Origin: Heterostelium album PN500
Taxonomy: Eukaryota > Evosea > Eumycetozoa > Acytosteliales > Acytosteliaceae
NCBI RefSeq assembly: GCF_000004825.1
Contig: NW_008805076.1
Span: 434,001-498,000 of the forward strand
Length of the DNA stretch: 64,000 nt
Direction of reading: 5' to 3'
Shown piece by piece: positions 12,255 to 26,298 of the stretch (positions are counted from its first letter, which is position 1; every line of letters begins with the position of its first letter). The position numbers and the translations under genes were made by a program. The notes beneath the pieces were generated by a model. The model did no database searches. It worked only from the letters and a program-made list of their open reading frames with translations, and was not told where the DNA came from.

Positions 12255-13417
12255 CTAAACAGAAAGTTTAAATAAAAATCCACACACAAAACCACAAGGC
12301 AAGTGACAACATCACTTGGCGGTGATGTTAAAATATAGTAATATATGTTGATATCATTAATTTTAATTTAATGGTTAATTTAGATAATTCATAGATTTTG
12401 ATGTTTTGTGGGGAAATCTGTGGAAGTTGGTGAAGGTGTGTGAAGTTGGTGTTCTTTAATAAGCATCCACATGTTATGTTTGCAAGTTTTTGATTACATA
12501 TGAAATTTGATAGAGAGAGTGGTTGAAATTTCAATGTCTTGAAATTTAATATCTATCTGAATTTAACTAAAATAATGTTCTTTGTTCAAAAAATAATATT
12601 CATATATGGGTAAAGTTCGGCAATAAAAAAAAATAAGGAGGAGAAAAAAAAGTTTCAAATGCCGAAGCCCAACCAAACAATTATCTGGTTTCTTACATAT
12701 TTGATCACAGGAATCAAGATTTCTATTTTTAATTAAAAAAAAACAAAAAAAAACTGAAAAAAGAAAAGGTGCTCCACCACCCCTCTTTTTAGAGATTCTA
12801 GATGAGTGTTTTTTTTTCACTTTTGATCAAAACTTTTTTGACACTTTTTTTTTTTTGTTTAGATTTGATGGTGGTATTTTGACTGGCTCCATTTTTTTTT
12901 TTAGATATTGAATATCTACGGAGCAAAGACACAATGCCTCCACTCATTTTTTACGGATGTCTATCTCTTTCTTTTTTTTTTTTGTTGAACAGTTTTTTTT
13001 TTTTTTTTTTACAATCAAAGATTTGATGTTTTTCAAGATTTTTATTTAAATAATTTATTGTGTTTTTTAACAATGAAGTTAATTGATCAACCACACTACC
13101 ACTTTGGTCCTGTCTCCTAACGCCTAATAATGTTCCGTTTTCTTTAGTTAACCTTTTTGTTTTTCAATCAACAACCAACTAATTTCCTAAAACTTTTAAC
13201 TTGCATTTTCACATATTTATTTATTTATTTATATCTCTTTATTTTATTTGTATTATAATCAATCAATCTTGTTTTTCTCATAAATATCGGAATATATAGA
13301 TTAAATATTTAATTTTAAAAATTATTTACGTTTGGAGATACAATTTTTTTTTTTAGTAATAATAATAATAATAATAAAGTTAATAAACAAATCACAGTAG
13401 TAAACAAATAAAATAAT
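12255..13417. other. Intergenic spacer upstream of ComC-like gene A
   Basis: About 1.2 kb without a supportable gene, containing many T runs of 8-18 bases and a TAA trinucleotide run just before the next gene (about 13352-13376). A minus-strand frame at 12563-12820 is low in complexity and has no coding signal. The right end is probably the promoter of the ComC-like gene. Confidence 0.5.
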
Positions 13418-16400
13418 ATGAAATCAATAGTAATTAAATTACTATTGTTATCTATTATATGCAACTGTTTGGAAGCTGCAGTACAATGGCCAACTAATGG
13501 TCATTTTTACGATGTTCTAAAGCCAAGCAGTCGTCCCTCACAATTCACCGACGCCTTGACTTGGGCAGCTTCACAAAAACCAGCAGGTATTCCAGCTGGA
13601 TACGTCGCATATGTCGGAAATATCAACACTGCCGAAGAGTTGGCATTCATTCTTTCTAAAATACCGGCAGCCACATCAAACACATTCTACGTTTCATCGG
13701 TGCGTGGCGACACAATGAACGCCTGGAAAATTCTGGCCGGTCCAGAAACAGGACAAATCCACTACGATACAATCAGTTTGAAGTGTTTGTTGTATTGTAA
13801 CTGGGCATTTGGAGAGCCCGACAATCTCCAAGCCAACAACATCTACTATGATCCTACAGCAAAGGCATTCTTAAACGGTTTATACTCGGATGCCGGCACT
13901 CTCTATTTCCTTATTGAATGGGGACCTGCCAACGAACCATTTATACCACCTGTGCCAACTAGCGGTGCAACAGTAACTGTCACCACCAATGGATGTAATA
14001 CAGCCAAAACCAATATTACATTTACACCATCGGGCGGACAAGCCACTCAACTCACAGTACTCACCACCACAACCAACACTGTTCAATTCAAAATTCCACC
14101 CGGTGGAAATATCAGTAGTTTTGCAATTACCGATGGTAGTGCTGCATGTACATTTTCCAACCCAATTTATAAATATTTAAGTAAGTATAGAAAAAAGCAT
14201 TATATATATAATAGTTAAAGAAAATTTATTTGTTTATTAAACTTTTTTCTTTTCTTTAAACAATTTAATAGCACCAGCAATTGAATTGGTTTATCCTTCA
14301 TTGATTACTGGTACACAAATTACTATTACTGGTCAAAGTTTTGGAAGTGTTGCAAGTGATATCAATATTAAACTTGGTTTTTCATCGGTTTCATGTACTT
14401 CACCAGTACTAATTACACCACATACACAATTGTCATGTAATCTTCCATTCACACCAACCACCAGTACAACCATCTTCCCTCTTTCCATTCAAATTGGTTC
14501 ATCCAATCCATTTTATTCTCTATCTTTTCCAATCTGTAAGTTATCAAACATTTCTCAAACTGTTTTAAAACAATTATTAATTATTTTCTTTTTATTTCCA
14601 AAAAATAGATGATAAATATAATATGAGAGCAATTGCTTTCAATCCAAGTCAAAATAGTTATGATCAAGGTACTTGGTTCATTCAAGGTACACCTGGATAT
14701 GCCATACAAGGATATACAAACTATGGTGGAATTCCAAGTTCTCCAGACCAAATCTCAATGAGCACTCTTGTTTTCCCATTTGCTTCGGTCGGTTATGACT
14801 TCCACGTCTCGATCGTTGGTACTTCCAACTCTTGTAATATGAAGAATTTCGGTGGTCCATTCGATGGAACACCCGTAATCAATGCTCTCAAAAAGTGTGA
14901 TGCCACCAAGTTGGTCGCCTGTCCAAATGGATTCGCAGGTGGTGTTGGACCAGAGACAACCTCTTACTTCCAATATCGTGATTCCATCTACGGTCAAAAC
15001 AATGCCAACGACGACGGACAACACGGTAATATCATTATGTTTGGTATCACACCAAAGATGTCGGACAGCGGTAACAAGTATTTCAATACATCCGGTGGTT
15101 TCTATAATGTTACTTTTGCCGGTGGTGTTGGTTTCGCTTTCACCAAACGTACTCTTCTCATCAATGGAGTATCGATTCCACAAGCCAATCTGCAACCATT
15201 CTTCGATAAGAGTGTCATCCAAGTAAATGTTCCAGCTGGAACAGGTGGACCAAAATCATCAGTGTTTGGTTTCGAGTCGGCTTACAATTTAGCTGGTCCA
15301 GGCTTTGGTTACTATGCACCATGGATTAGTTCAACAAGTAATCCATCTACTCTTGGAGATGCGCTAGTGATTAACGGTGTCAATTTCGGTAATAACAAAG
15401 CTGTTGTTACTGTCACCATCGATACCAATATCAATTGTCCAGTCACCTCGATTAGCATTCCACACAACCAAATCACCTGTACAATTCCAGCTGGTGTTGG
15501 AACCCATTCAATTACTGTCAACGTCGATGGACAAGTTCAAACCAACACATACTCAGTGGTCTATGCAGCACCAGCCATTACCTCTATCACTCAAAACGGT
15601 GTTCAACTCTCAGTTTCTGGTACCAATTTTGGATCAACACAAAGTGCGATTTCTGTGAATCTTCCATCTCCAACAACAGTATCTCTAGGTGGTATTTTGG
15701 GATCTACTTACACTGTTGTTGTTACTCTTCCAATCATTGTTAAAAATGGTTTAATCACTATCACTGTTGCTGGTCAAACTTCAGTTGGATACCCATGGAA
15801 TTACGTTCCAATCATCACTGGAATTTCACCAAATGTTGTAAATTCAGTTGGAGGTGATGTGGTTGTTATTACCGGACAATTCTTGAATGCCAATCGCCAA
15901 GATAACTCTGCTGTAAATGCAACCATTCAACTGGGAGGAAAAGAATGTGGTTCACCTTACTTCTCTTCGAATTCGACCAATACCATGGTACAATGTAACT
16001 CACCAAAAGGAACTGGAAAGAATCTACCAGTCCAAGTCACCATCGACGATAAACCATCAAACATTCTCAACTCTTTCTCTTACCTTCCTCCAGTAGTTAC
16101 AGCATTCACTCAAGTTGGAACCGTTGCTACCATTGCCGGCCAGAATTTCGGTGAGGATTTCTCAGTTGTTTCAGTAACCTACAATGGTGTCAACACAGTT
16201 CCAGCAACCTCTATCAATCTCCTCAGAAATTCAGTTGTTGCATCAATTCCATACGACACCACCAACGGTATCATCACAGTGACAGTCAACGGACAGACAT
16301 CTGATAGTTTCAATATCGCCATTGCTCCAATGATCACAGGTGTTTCTGATGTTCCAACTGCAGGTGGTAACATTGTACTCACAGGTTACTATTTCAATCC

Positions 16401-19400
16401 AACCGACTACAAAAGTAATCCACTTTCACTCAGTGTCACATTCGATGGTCAACCATGTACCAATCCCGTGATCACAACACCCAATTTCCAATTGAAATGT
16501 AATGCTCCAGCTGGTACCGGTGCTAATCTCACAGTTGAAGTTTCCATTCAAGGTGCCGTCGCCGATTTCCTCGTCAGTTATCTTCCACCACAAATCGTAA
16601 CTGTTTCCAACTCACCAAATTCATTCACAATCAGTGGAACCCAATTTGGATCGGATAGTTCACTTATCCAAGTTGTCTACACAGCTGATAATGGTTCGGT
16701 AATCATTTTATCCGATTCCGTTTACACCAACAACTCTGTACAATCGATTATTTCCAATTCCATCCCAGAGAATGCGATCAACGGTCCAATTTCAGTTATC
16801 GTAAATAGACAATCATCGAACCAATTGCCATATACTCTTGTCCCAATTATCAGCTCTGCCAGCAATCCACCAACAATGGGTGGTCAAATCACAATCACAG
16901 GTTCACATTTAACTTCCTACAGATCCGATGGTACCAATACAACCTTATCAGTTCAAGTCAATGGTTTTGTTTGTATGTACCCAGAAGTCCAATCGTTCGA
17001 ATCGATGGTTTGCAATGTTTCCTACGGTACCGGTATAAAGAATTCATTGGTAGTTTCAATCGATAATTCACCATCCAATACAATCCTATTGGCATATATG
17101 GCACCCTCCATTTCATCTTTTGAGCAAGAGGATCTCTCCATTAAAGTGAGTGGACAAAACTTTGGTATGAATACAGTAATTACCTCTATTACATTTGACA
17201 GTGCATCCGGTCCAATTTCATCGGTCAACCAAAATGTTTTGATGGGACCAATACCAACACAATCAAGAAGTGGTCAATTCAAAGTTACTGTAGATGGTCA
17301 AGATTCCAATTTGCTGGATATCAACATTAAGCCAGTGCTTCAATCGATCTCATCTACTGGTACCTCTGGTGGTGAAATCACAATCGTTGGATATTTCTTG
17401 AATTTCTACAGACAAAATGTCAGCAGCACCAACCTCACTGTCGACTTCCTCACTTCTCCACCATCTTCATGTACCAATCCACAGTCTATTTTTGTTGATA
17501 ACACATACACAGCCTTGACTTGTCAAGCTCCAGCTGGATCAGGTTTCAATATTCCAGTGAGAGTAACTATCGATGGAAAGTCAGATACCATTCCTTTCAG
17601 TTATGGTGCACCAACTTTGACTTCAGTCAAAGTTAGTAAGAGTAATTTAGTTGTTGTAACTGGTACCAATTTCGGAAATGATGCATCGAGTGTACAAGTT
17701 ACATTGTCAGGCGAGGTAATTGAACAATTCACATTAACCGACGACACTCACTTGCAATTCATTGCTCCAACTGATGCAGTCAATGGTATGGTTACTGTCA
17801 GTGTACAGTCTAGAACCTCAAACGGTATCCAAGCCAACCTCTATCCAATCCTCAGCGGTGTATCTATGTCCGAAACCCAAGGTAGTTTGGTAGTGTTGAC
17901 CGGTTCCTATTTGAATCAATTCTCCTACGGTGGATATCCAAATCTTGTTGAAATTCTCGTTGATAATCAAAATTGTACAGACCTCGTCTGGTTGAATAGT
18001 AGCTCTCAGGTAACTTGTTTGGCTCCACCAGGCACTGGTATTGCCCACAATATTGGTATTACAATCGAAGGTCTCCCAGCCAACTCTTTGCCATTCAAAT
18101 ATTATCCACCTGCAATTCAATCGATCACTCAAGATGGTAACACTCTAACTATCGACGGTGAGAATTTCGGAAACTATCAACCAAAGGTTTCCATTTCCAA
18201 TAATTATCAAATTCAATCTGTCAATCATACTCAAGTAGTTGTTACTCTACCAACCGATGCTCTTAACAACCAATTTACCATTACTGTAGACGGCCAGATT
18301 TCCAACCCATTCCTCCTTGAGATTGCCCCGCTCATCACTTCAACAACATCTACATCTCCATATGGTGGAGCTGTTACAATTACTGGTAGCTACCTCAATG
18401 AAAAAGATTCCAATGGAAATGAAAATACTGTAACCATCAGCATTGGTGGACTTCCATGTTCATTGAATAAGACTATTGTTGTTGGCAAGCAATTCCTTTG
18501 CACAATTGGAGAGTCATCTCTTTTGAATGCTCAAGTATTGGTTTCCATCGGATCCAAGAATGGTACTGGAATTTACACATCTGTATCACCATCTATCACT
18601 TCTTCAAGCCAATTGTTCTACATGATTCCAGGAAATGTTACTATTACCGGTCAGGAATTTATCAACCCTCTCGTTGTCTACATTGGAAATGACACTTGTT
18701 CTTCTCCAGATTTAGTTTCACCAACTACTGTTGTTTGTAAATTCAACTCCACACAAGTATTAGCTCTAAATGAACAAGCAAATATAACCATTCAATCTGG
18801 ATTGCTCAATGGATTCAACTCTGTATTCTCATACTACATTGAGGATTGCGAGAAGAATTGTTCAAACAATGGTCTATGTTATTCTGGATTCTGTCAATGT
18901 AATAGCGGATTCTCGGGATCTTTGTGTGATATCAAATACGATGCCCAAGTTCTACCAACTCTTAGCTCATACACCTCAACATTCAAAGCATCGAATATTT
19001 CATTCACTGTTGAAATTGCTGGTATCCGTGAGGTCACATCGGCAATGGAATCAGTCAAATTTGTTGGAATGGATACACTCAACTGGACTCTAGGTAATTC
19101 TAACCAAAATCCTCAAAAGATGGAGAGCATCTACATTGGAAACAGTAGTGAGAATATCAGTTTGCAGTTGACAACCACTCAATGGTTGCAGAATTCTCTC
19201 TCTCACTTTGTCGGACAAGTTTTGCCAAGTCCCTCCAATTCTGTTAAACATTCAATAGTTATCAATAGTTGGCCATTTGCCTCACAAATGAATTCACTTC
19301 AATTGGTATACAAAGTTTCCTACATTTCCGATATCTTTGAATGCAAGAATGTGACAGCCAACACTGGAATCTACTATAATCTCCTCACCAACCAAATGAG

Positions 19401-19812
19401 TTCATTTACATTGGACACTCCATACGCTGTTCTAACCGGAACATTCTCCAATCGTGTCAACAGAGATTCCATTGGAAATCTTATGGCAATTCAATCATCG
19501 AACCAAACAACAACAGAGATTCCAGTAGGAAACAATACCATTTTGGTTTCCCTCAATATTCCATCATTTGAAACATCAGTTGCAATCGATCCCATCTTTG
19601 TATCATATTCCAAGATTACCACTGACTCTAATATTTGCAACACCGACAATGGTGGTGGTTCAAAATCAAACAAATGGCTCATTCCAGTCATCGTAGTTGG
19701 TTCCATGCTTGGTGCTATTGCAATTGGAGCTGGAGGTTACATGGCCCACAGAAAGAGAAAACAAAATATTGAAATGAAAAAGAAAATGGTTCAAATGGAT
19801 ATAAATAGTTAA
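13418..19812 (+). CDS. ComC-like cell-surface receptor A (C-type-lectin-like, IPT/TIG repeats, EGF, membrane helix)
   Basis: Three exons, 13418-14180, 14272-14535 and 14609-19812, phases compatible, 2,076 residues. The signal peptide is at residues 1-20. Residues about 24-190 have a C-type-lectin-like pattern (GPETGQIHYD, then WAFGEPDNLQANN, then LIEWGPANEP). About 15 IPT/TIG Ig-like modules follow, recognisable by cores such as GGQITITGSHL and LSVSGTNFGS, with repeated CNAPAGTGANL segments. Near 18847-18930 lies one EGF-like module (CSNNGLCYSGFCQC), then a domain resembling the ComC C-terminal domain. A membrane helix (WLIPVIVVGSMLGAIAIGAG) and a short basic cytosolic tail end the protein. 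In Dictyostelium such proteins act in cell-cell communication and adhesion during development; here that role is inferred from family. It is paired tail to tail with a paralog 180 bp away. Confidence 0.93.
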
Positions 19813-19990
19813 AAAATCAACTTTTAAATCGAAATAAAATATATTTATAAATTATACTCTATTTCTTTGATTTTTCAAGATTTTATTACAAAAAAATATA
19901 TTTCTTTGTCAATTTCATTTCATAAATGATTCTTTCTGTTTTGACATAATTTTTTTATTTAATTTTAAATTATATAATTCTTGTTTTTTT

Positions 19991-22900
19991 TTAATGTAAA
20001 TCCATTTGTACCATTCTCTTCATTGAGGCATTTTTTTTACGTTTATAGATAAAGTATCCCAATCCTGCAAGTAAGGCGGCACCAACAATAGATAAAACAA
20101 CAGCAACAGGGATTACCCAGTTTCTGTTCTTCTTGGATGAGTTGCAGTTTCTGTGGACTGCATCGGTCTTGGAATAGGAAACGAAAATTGGATCATAAAT
20201 AATATGATCTGTAAAATTGGGGATGTTGAGTGCAATCGATACACTGCTTTCTCCTTCAGAGTCTGGGAATGTGGTGTTATCTTGAACAGTTTGGATATCC
20301 AAAATGTAGTGAATGTGATCTCTAATCAAACGGTTAGAGAATGAAGCAACTAAAGCACCAAATGGAGTGTCAATAGTTAGTGATTTGAGTGTCTTGGTAA
20401 GTGAGTTTTGTAGGCTCTCAACTTCGGCTTGTGATTCTTCACAATCGTCGACAATAAGAGAAGGATAGGTTGCCTTGTAGATTACTACCAAAGAGTTTTG
20501 TGGATTGGCAAAAGTGACATTGGAAATTCTGACTTTGTGTGAGAAAGAGTTGAGTGGGAATACAAGATCTTGACCAACGAATGGTGCAATTGTTTCTTGT
20601 TTCCAGGTGGTGGTTTCAACTTCAACAATGATTGGGTTTGGAGCGGAGAATGAACCTTGGTTGACAGTTCTAATGTATTGATCATTTTCAGTAGTGTTGA
20701 TAACATTCCAGGTCATGGCGGTATCATTGAAATTCCAAAGGTGAATTGTTGCACCAGAAGCATCAACTTCTTTGGCACCCGCAAGGATTGCATTGAAGGT
20801 AATATTGGAAATGAATTGCGCACTCTTGGCATCAACCTTTGGAACAACACGCTGATCATATTCAACATCACAGTTACTACCTGCAACTCCTTCATTACAT
20901 TGACAGAATCCATTGATACATTGTCCATCTCCACAACCATCCTCACAAGTATCTTGAAGGTAACTGAATATATCTGCACTAGCTTGGAGTGATCCGGATT
21001 GAACTTGGACAGTGAGTAATGTATTGTTTGGTTGAGCAACAGAAGAGTTGTAGTTGCAAGTCAATGAAGTTGAGCTGATAAGAGTTGGGTTTGAACAGGC
21101 TACACCTTCAACTTGTACAGTTAATGGTTCGATAAAGTAGGTTCCTCCAACTGTAATTACACCACCTACTTGGTAGAATAATTGAGATGAAGAAAGGACA
21201 ACTGGAGAGAGAGAGCTGTATTGGTAGGAACCAGACTTTCCGTCAATTGTGACATTGACGTTGGCACTGCTCATTGATTGTTGACCCAAGGTACAGGCAA
21301 AAGATGATCCGTCAACTGGAGCATTGGTAAATTGACAGTTAAGACCTCCAATAGTAATAGAGATTGTAGTTTCTTGGTTATCTGAGTTCTTGGTATTCAA
21401 ATATCTACCACTGATTGTAACAGATCCACCATATGGAGAAACAGAGTTGACATTTGTAAGGATTGGTTGGATTTGTAACAATGATGTGTTGGAAATTTGA
21501 GTGTCAACTGTAACTGCAATTTGTCCATTCTTGGAATTAGAGTTGAGGGTTGCAACAATTAAATTATCAATGACACTCTTGACTGTGTAACCGGCGGAAA
21601 TGGAAACCTTGGAAACTGAAGTTCCAAAGTTGGTACCAGAGATTGAGATATCATCAATGTTTTGGGAGATCGAGGAAATTGCAGGTGGAAGGTAATCTAA
21701 AAAGATAGTGTTACTTGAAAGTGATTCGATGGAAACAGTGACATGATGACCAACTCCAGTTCCAGCAGGAGCGGTACAAACAACTTGTTGATTGTTACTA
21801 GCTGTCCATTTAATTCCTGTACAATTTACAGAGTCAACAGAGATGATAGTGTTGGTTGGTCTTCCACCAGTAGAGAATTGATTCAAGAAAGTACCGGTAA
21901 TAATAATCTCTGATCCTTGGGTTGCTGATTGAGTAACAGTTGAAATGATTGGATAGAAAGAGGCATATTGACCATTGGTTGATCTTTCATCGACAGTTAC
22001 AATAACTAAACCATTGACAGAACTGGATGGAGCTTGGAATGTGATAATATTGGATGATACCAAAGTGAAAGTATCGATGTTTTGGGAGTTCAAAGCAACT
22101 TTGACCAAAGTGTTGTCATTTCCAAAGTTGGTACCGTTCAAAGTGACAAAATTCTTGTTACTAACAGTTACATTAATAAGGGTTGGTGCACCATAACTAA
22201 AACCAATTGTATCAGACATTCCATCGATAGTAACCTTTACTTCAATATTCTTTCCAGATCCTGCTGGAGCTTGGCATACAAGGTAGGTGTACATGAGATC
22301 GTGATCCAAGAAATATGGAGCGGTACATTCCTCATTAATCGATCCCAAAAATTGAACAGCTACACTGGTACCTGTTTTGTTTTGACGTTGGGAATTCAAA
22401 TAACTACCTTGGATAGTAATGGAACCACCAGCTGTAGATGTTGAAGTAATTGATTCAAGAATTGGTGATAAAACAATGTCAAGTTCATTTGATGTTTGAG
22501 AATCAATTGAAACTGAAATCTTTCCACTCTGAGCAAATGTTGGTAATGGTGCAACAACTGAAACATCATTAGCAGAAGTAACTGGTGAGTGTGTCATTCC
22601 CAAGTTGATACCTGATACTGATGGATTGGAACCAAGGTTAGCACCGTTTATAGTAACAGAGACACCGTTTTGTGACCATGAAGCAATGGTTGGAGCAACG
22701 TAAGCAAATGGAATAATGTTTGATTGAGAATTATCAATGGTAACTGAAAGATCATTGTTTACTCCAGTACCTGCGGGTACCTCACATAGAATTGTGTCGA
22801 ATTGGTCAACAACTGGATTTGAACATGGTTTTCCACCTACTGATACTGAAACTTCAGTATCCGATCCATCAGCTCTTTCAGCTGTTAAATGGGTTCCAGA

Positions 22901-25900
22901 AATTCTAATTTGTCCTCCTGCAGTTGGTGAAGTGGTTGAGCTTACAACAGTTGGAATTAAAGTGTATGGTTGGCTATTGGAATTTTGATAATCAACTGTA
23001 ATGAATAAGTTTCCATTAAGAGTATCATCTGGAATATTATTGATGGTTACAATTTGATTGACACCATTGGACAAGGTGTTGGCAGCAATAGATTGATCAC
23101 CATTGGCTGTTTGTAAATGAACGGTAATTACAGATAAATCTGGACCAAAGTTGGTACCCGGGATAGTAATGTTGGTTGTGGAAACTTGTACTTCACCAAT
23201 AGATGGAGCGATGTAGCTAACCTGGAAGTCATCCATAAATCCATCGATTGTAATTTCGGCAGTAACATTTGCACCAGTTCCAGCTGGAGCTTGACAAACA
23301 ATGGTTCCTGTTTGGTTGATGGTTGGATTGGTACATAGATTATTCTCAACAGTAACTTTTAGAGTAAGTGGACTTCCAGAAAAGTTTGTGGGGTTGAAGA
23401 AATTACCAGTGAATACCATTTCACCACCAACAGTTGGAATTAAAGAGGCAGTAAGAATATCTGGATATAATTGGAAGTTGAATGGGTCAGATTGTTGACC
23501 GTTGATAAATGCAACTATTTGACCGTTTTGTGAGTCCAAAGGAATTGGGACAATGATAGAATCTCTGGTTAGATGCATTGAAGTTGCAGGAACGGCTGGT
23601 TTGTTGTTGAAAGAAATACTGGCTACGTGGAAATCTTCACCGAAATTGTCACCAGCAATAGTAGCAACGGTACCAACTTGCATAAAGGTTGAAATCTTTG
23701 GTGGCAAATAGGAGAATTGGGTGAGAACATTGGAAGCAACATTGTCAATGTATACTTGAGCAGTAAGATTCTTTCCGGTACCTTTTGGAGCCGCACAATA
23801 AAGTGTGATGACAGTGGAAGCCTGAGAATAGGCACCTGTACACTCACCACTACCGAAAACAACAGTTACATTTGCATTGGAGTTGTCTTGTCTCGTAGAT
23901 TGAAGGAATGATCCAAGAATAACCATTTGAGTTCCACCTAGGGAGGAAGCTAATGGACCAACAGAGGTAATGGAGGGGATCAAGTTGAATTGGTATCCCG
24001 ATGATTTCTGACCACCAACAGTTACGTAGAATAAACCATTTCTGGTGTCGAAAGGTAAATTGATTGTCACATTTTGAGAGATACCCGCTGTTGGATTAGC
24101 ATTGACGTCAATATTGACTGGAGTGTTAACCTTAATGTTTGATGCCATGACACCGAAATTAGTTCCCATAACGGTCAATTGATTTCCAGTTTGGACAATG
24201 TTGGAAATGGTTGGTGGAGCATAATCCAAGGTCAAGAGATTTGATTTTTGAGAATCAACATAGACATAAACTTGCAAACCAGTTCCAACACCTGCATCAA
24301 TTTTACATGAAATTGCAAAGTGTGCGGTAGAAATAGCGACATTGTTGCATGGATTACCTCCAACGGTAACTGTCACAACATTGGCATTGTTTCCTAGATT
24401 GACACCATTGATAATAATTGTATCTCCATTGGTCGATGGTTTGTTGGTAACGGAGGAAATGTAGGGGGGATAATATCCAACTTTGAAATTACTTAATTTG
24501 AATTTATCAATGTAGAGATTCGAATCCTTGGCAATACCAGTACCAGCTGGAGCAGTAACGGTAAGAGTTGTAAAGTTGTACAAAGCAAACGAGGCGGTCA
24601 CATTTACATTGTTAATGGCCAGTTGACGATTAGAATATTGGAAACCAGCACCCGATGGCATGTTCAAATTGAAAGATCCTCCAGAGGTGTTCAATAATTT
24701 TGGAGAAATATCAGAGATTGTTGGATCGACACCGTAGTTAATCCACATTCCGTAGAGTACTTCAAAACCGGTGGCAGTTTGATATGATGAACTAAAGTCA
24801 TAGTATACATATTTTGCAGCTGAAACCCCAAGACTTCCACTTGGACAATACAATCCTTTGGAGAGATCACAAACACCATTACCAGCTACTACAACAGAGT
24901 CTGAAAGGGGACCCCAATAGCTGAGTAATTTGGAACTTACAATGGCAACACTGAATCTAGATTGGAGTCCAGTACCTGAAAATACTTGAGTATTTTTAAG
25001 GAGATCCAATTGCTTTTGAGATCCCGGTTGACCAAAGTATCTTACATATCCATCGATAGTTCTAGTAATTTCTTCGGACAATAAATAATATTGATAGTAA
25101 GAAGCTGGGGAAGGATTTAATCTTACAACTCTAACATTATCATTATCATCTGAAAAATTATAGAAAGAATTTTGTTAATATGGGAATATTAATTATAAAC
25201 CTAAATGGTTTTTACTTACAAATACCAACAATGACGGAAGTGGTTTGTTGATTATTTACTTGGAGAGTAAGTGGAAGGAGTTTTTTGCTTGAAGATGGCA
25301 CAAATGGCATGGTGCATGAAATAGCGGTGTGAGGTTGCAATATTTTTATATTAGTGCAAATATCATTTGAAGTACTAAGGCTAACTGATAAAGCTAAAAC
25401 AGAATTACCAAAATTCTCACCAGTAATGGTAAGAAGATTACCGGAAGTTGGTTGATAAACTACTGAACCAAATGGATCTTAATAAAAAAGAAATTGATTA
25501 GTATTTGTTTATAAAAAAAGGTAGAGTTATTTATATCTTACTTTTATATTTGTAATTAGTATTGGTATAGGTTTTAATGGTATCTGTAATGACAAAAGTA
25601 GAAATTCCAGAACCTGCTGGTACGTTTACCATGGCAGTGCTGGAATTGACTGTAGTAAAAGATAAAGTGATTGGAGCGGTGGCACCTGGAGGGGTAATGG
25701 TGAATTGAATCTTGGCCAAATTGGAGAAATAGTTGTTCATGTTAACAATGACTAGAGAACCTGCAGTGCTGGCTGGTTCAATGGCTGGTTCATTGGTTGG
25801 AACGTATTCTATAAATACAGAAGTGGTAGTAGTAATTGAAACACTATGGAATTTGTTGGTTGCCAAATAGATGGCTACATTCGATTCGTCTTGTGGTTCT

Positions 25901-26298
25901 GGCTGTGAGAACTCATAGTTGCAATAACCTGGGCAGATGTCGTGGAAAGAATCGTAACTGAGGAGACCTTTCTCTGGTCCACTGATGTATGACCATAAAT
26001 AGTTGGATGGTCCTCTACCTACACCGACCGATATATATCCGGTGGTTCCAGTCATGAGTTTTGTTTTAACGAAATTGTATTCCTCAACGGTTTGGAAGGA
26101 ACCCCAAGTTGGAGTGTAACCAGCCAATACACCGGTGGTAGGAAGTGCGGCAATCTTTGTTAACATATCAGAGTTTGAGGTGGCACTGATAGTAACAACA
26201 TCGTAATAATGGTTATTGGTAGTCCATTGAGTTGGAACAGCAATTGCCAATGAAAACAATACAAATAATACAAAAAATGATTGTTTTTGTACAACCAT
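19991..26298 (-). CDS. ComC-like cell-surface receptor B (paralog of receptor A)
   Basis: Three exons on the minus strand, 26298-25542, 25477-25220 and 25149-19991, phases compatible, 2,057 residues. Exon sizes (757, 258, 5159 nt) and phases (1, 1) match those of receptor A (763, 264, 5204), showing common origin. It has a signal peptide, a C-type-lectin-like region (GPEKGLLSYDS, then YCNYEFSQPEPQDESN) and a long series of IPT/TIG modules. These are followed by one EGF-like module (CGDGQCINGFCQC), a ComC-type C-terminal domain, a membrane helix (WVIPVAVVLSIVGAALLAGL) and a short KRKK-containing tail. It is diverged from receptor A, especially in the lectin-like part, so ligand or partner specificity may differ. 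Likely a plasma-membrane adhesion or signalling protein. Confidence 0.93.
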
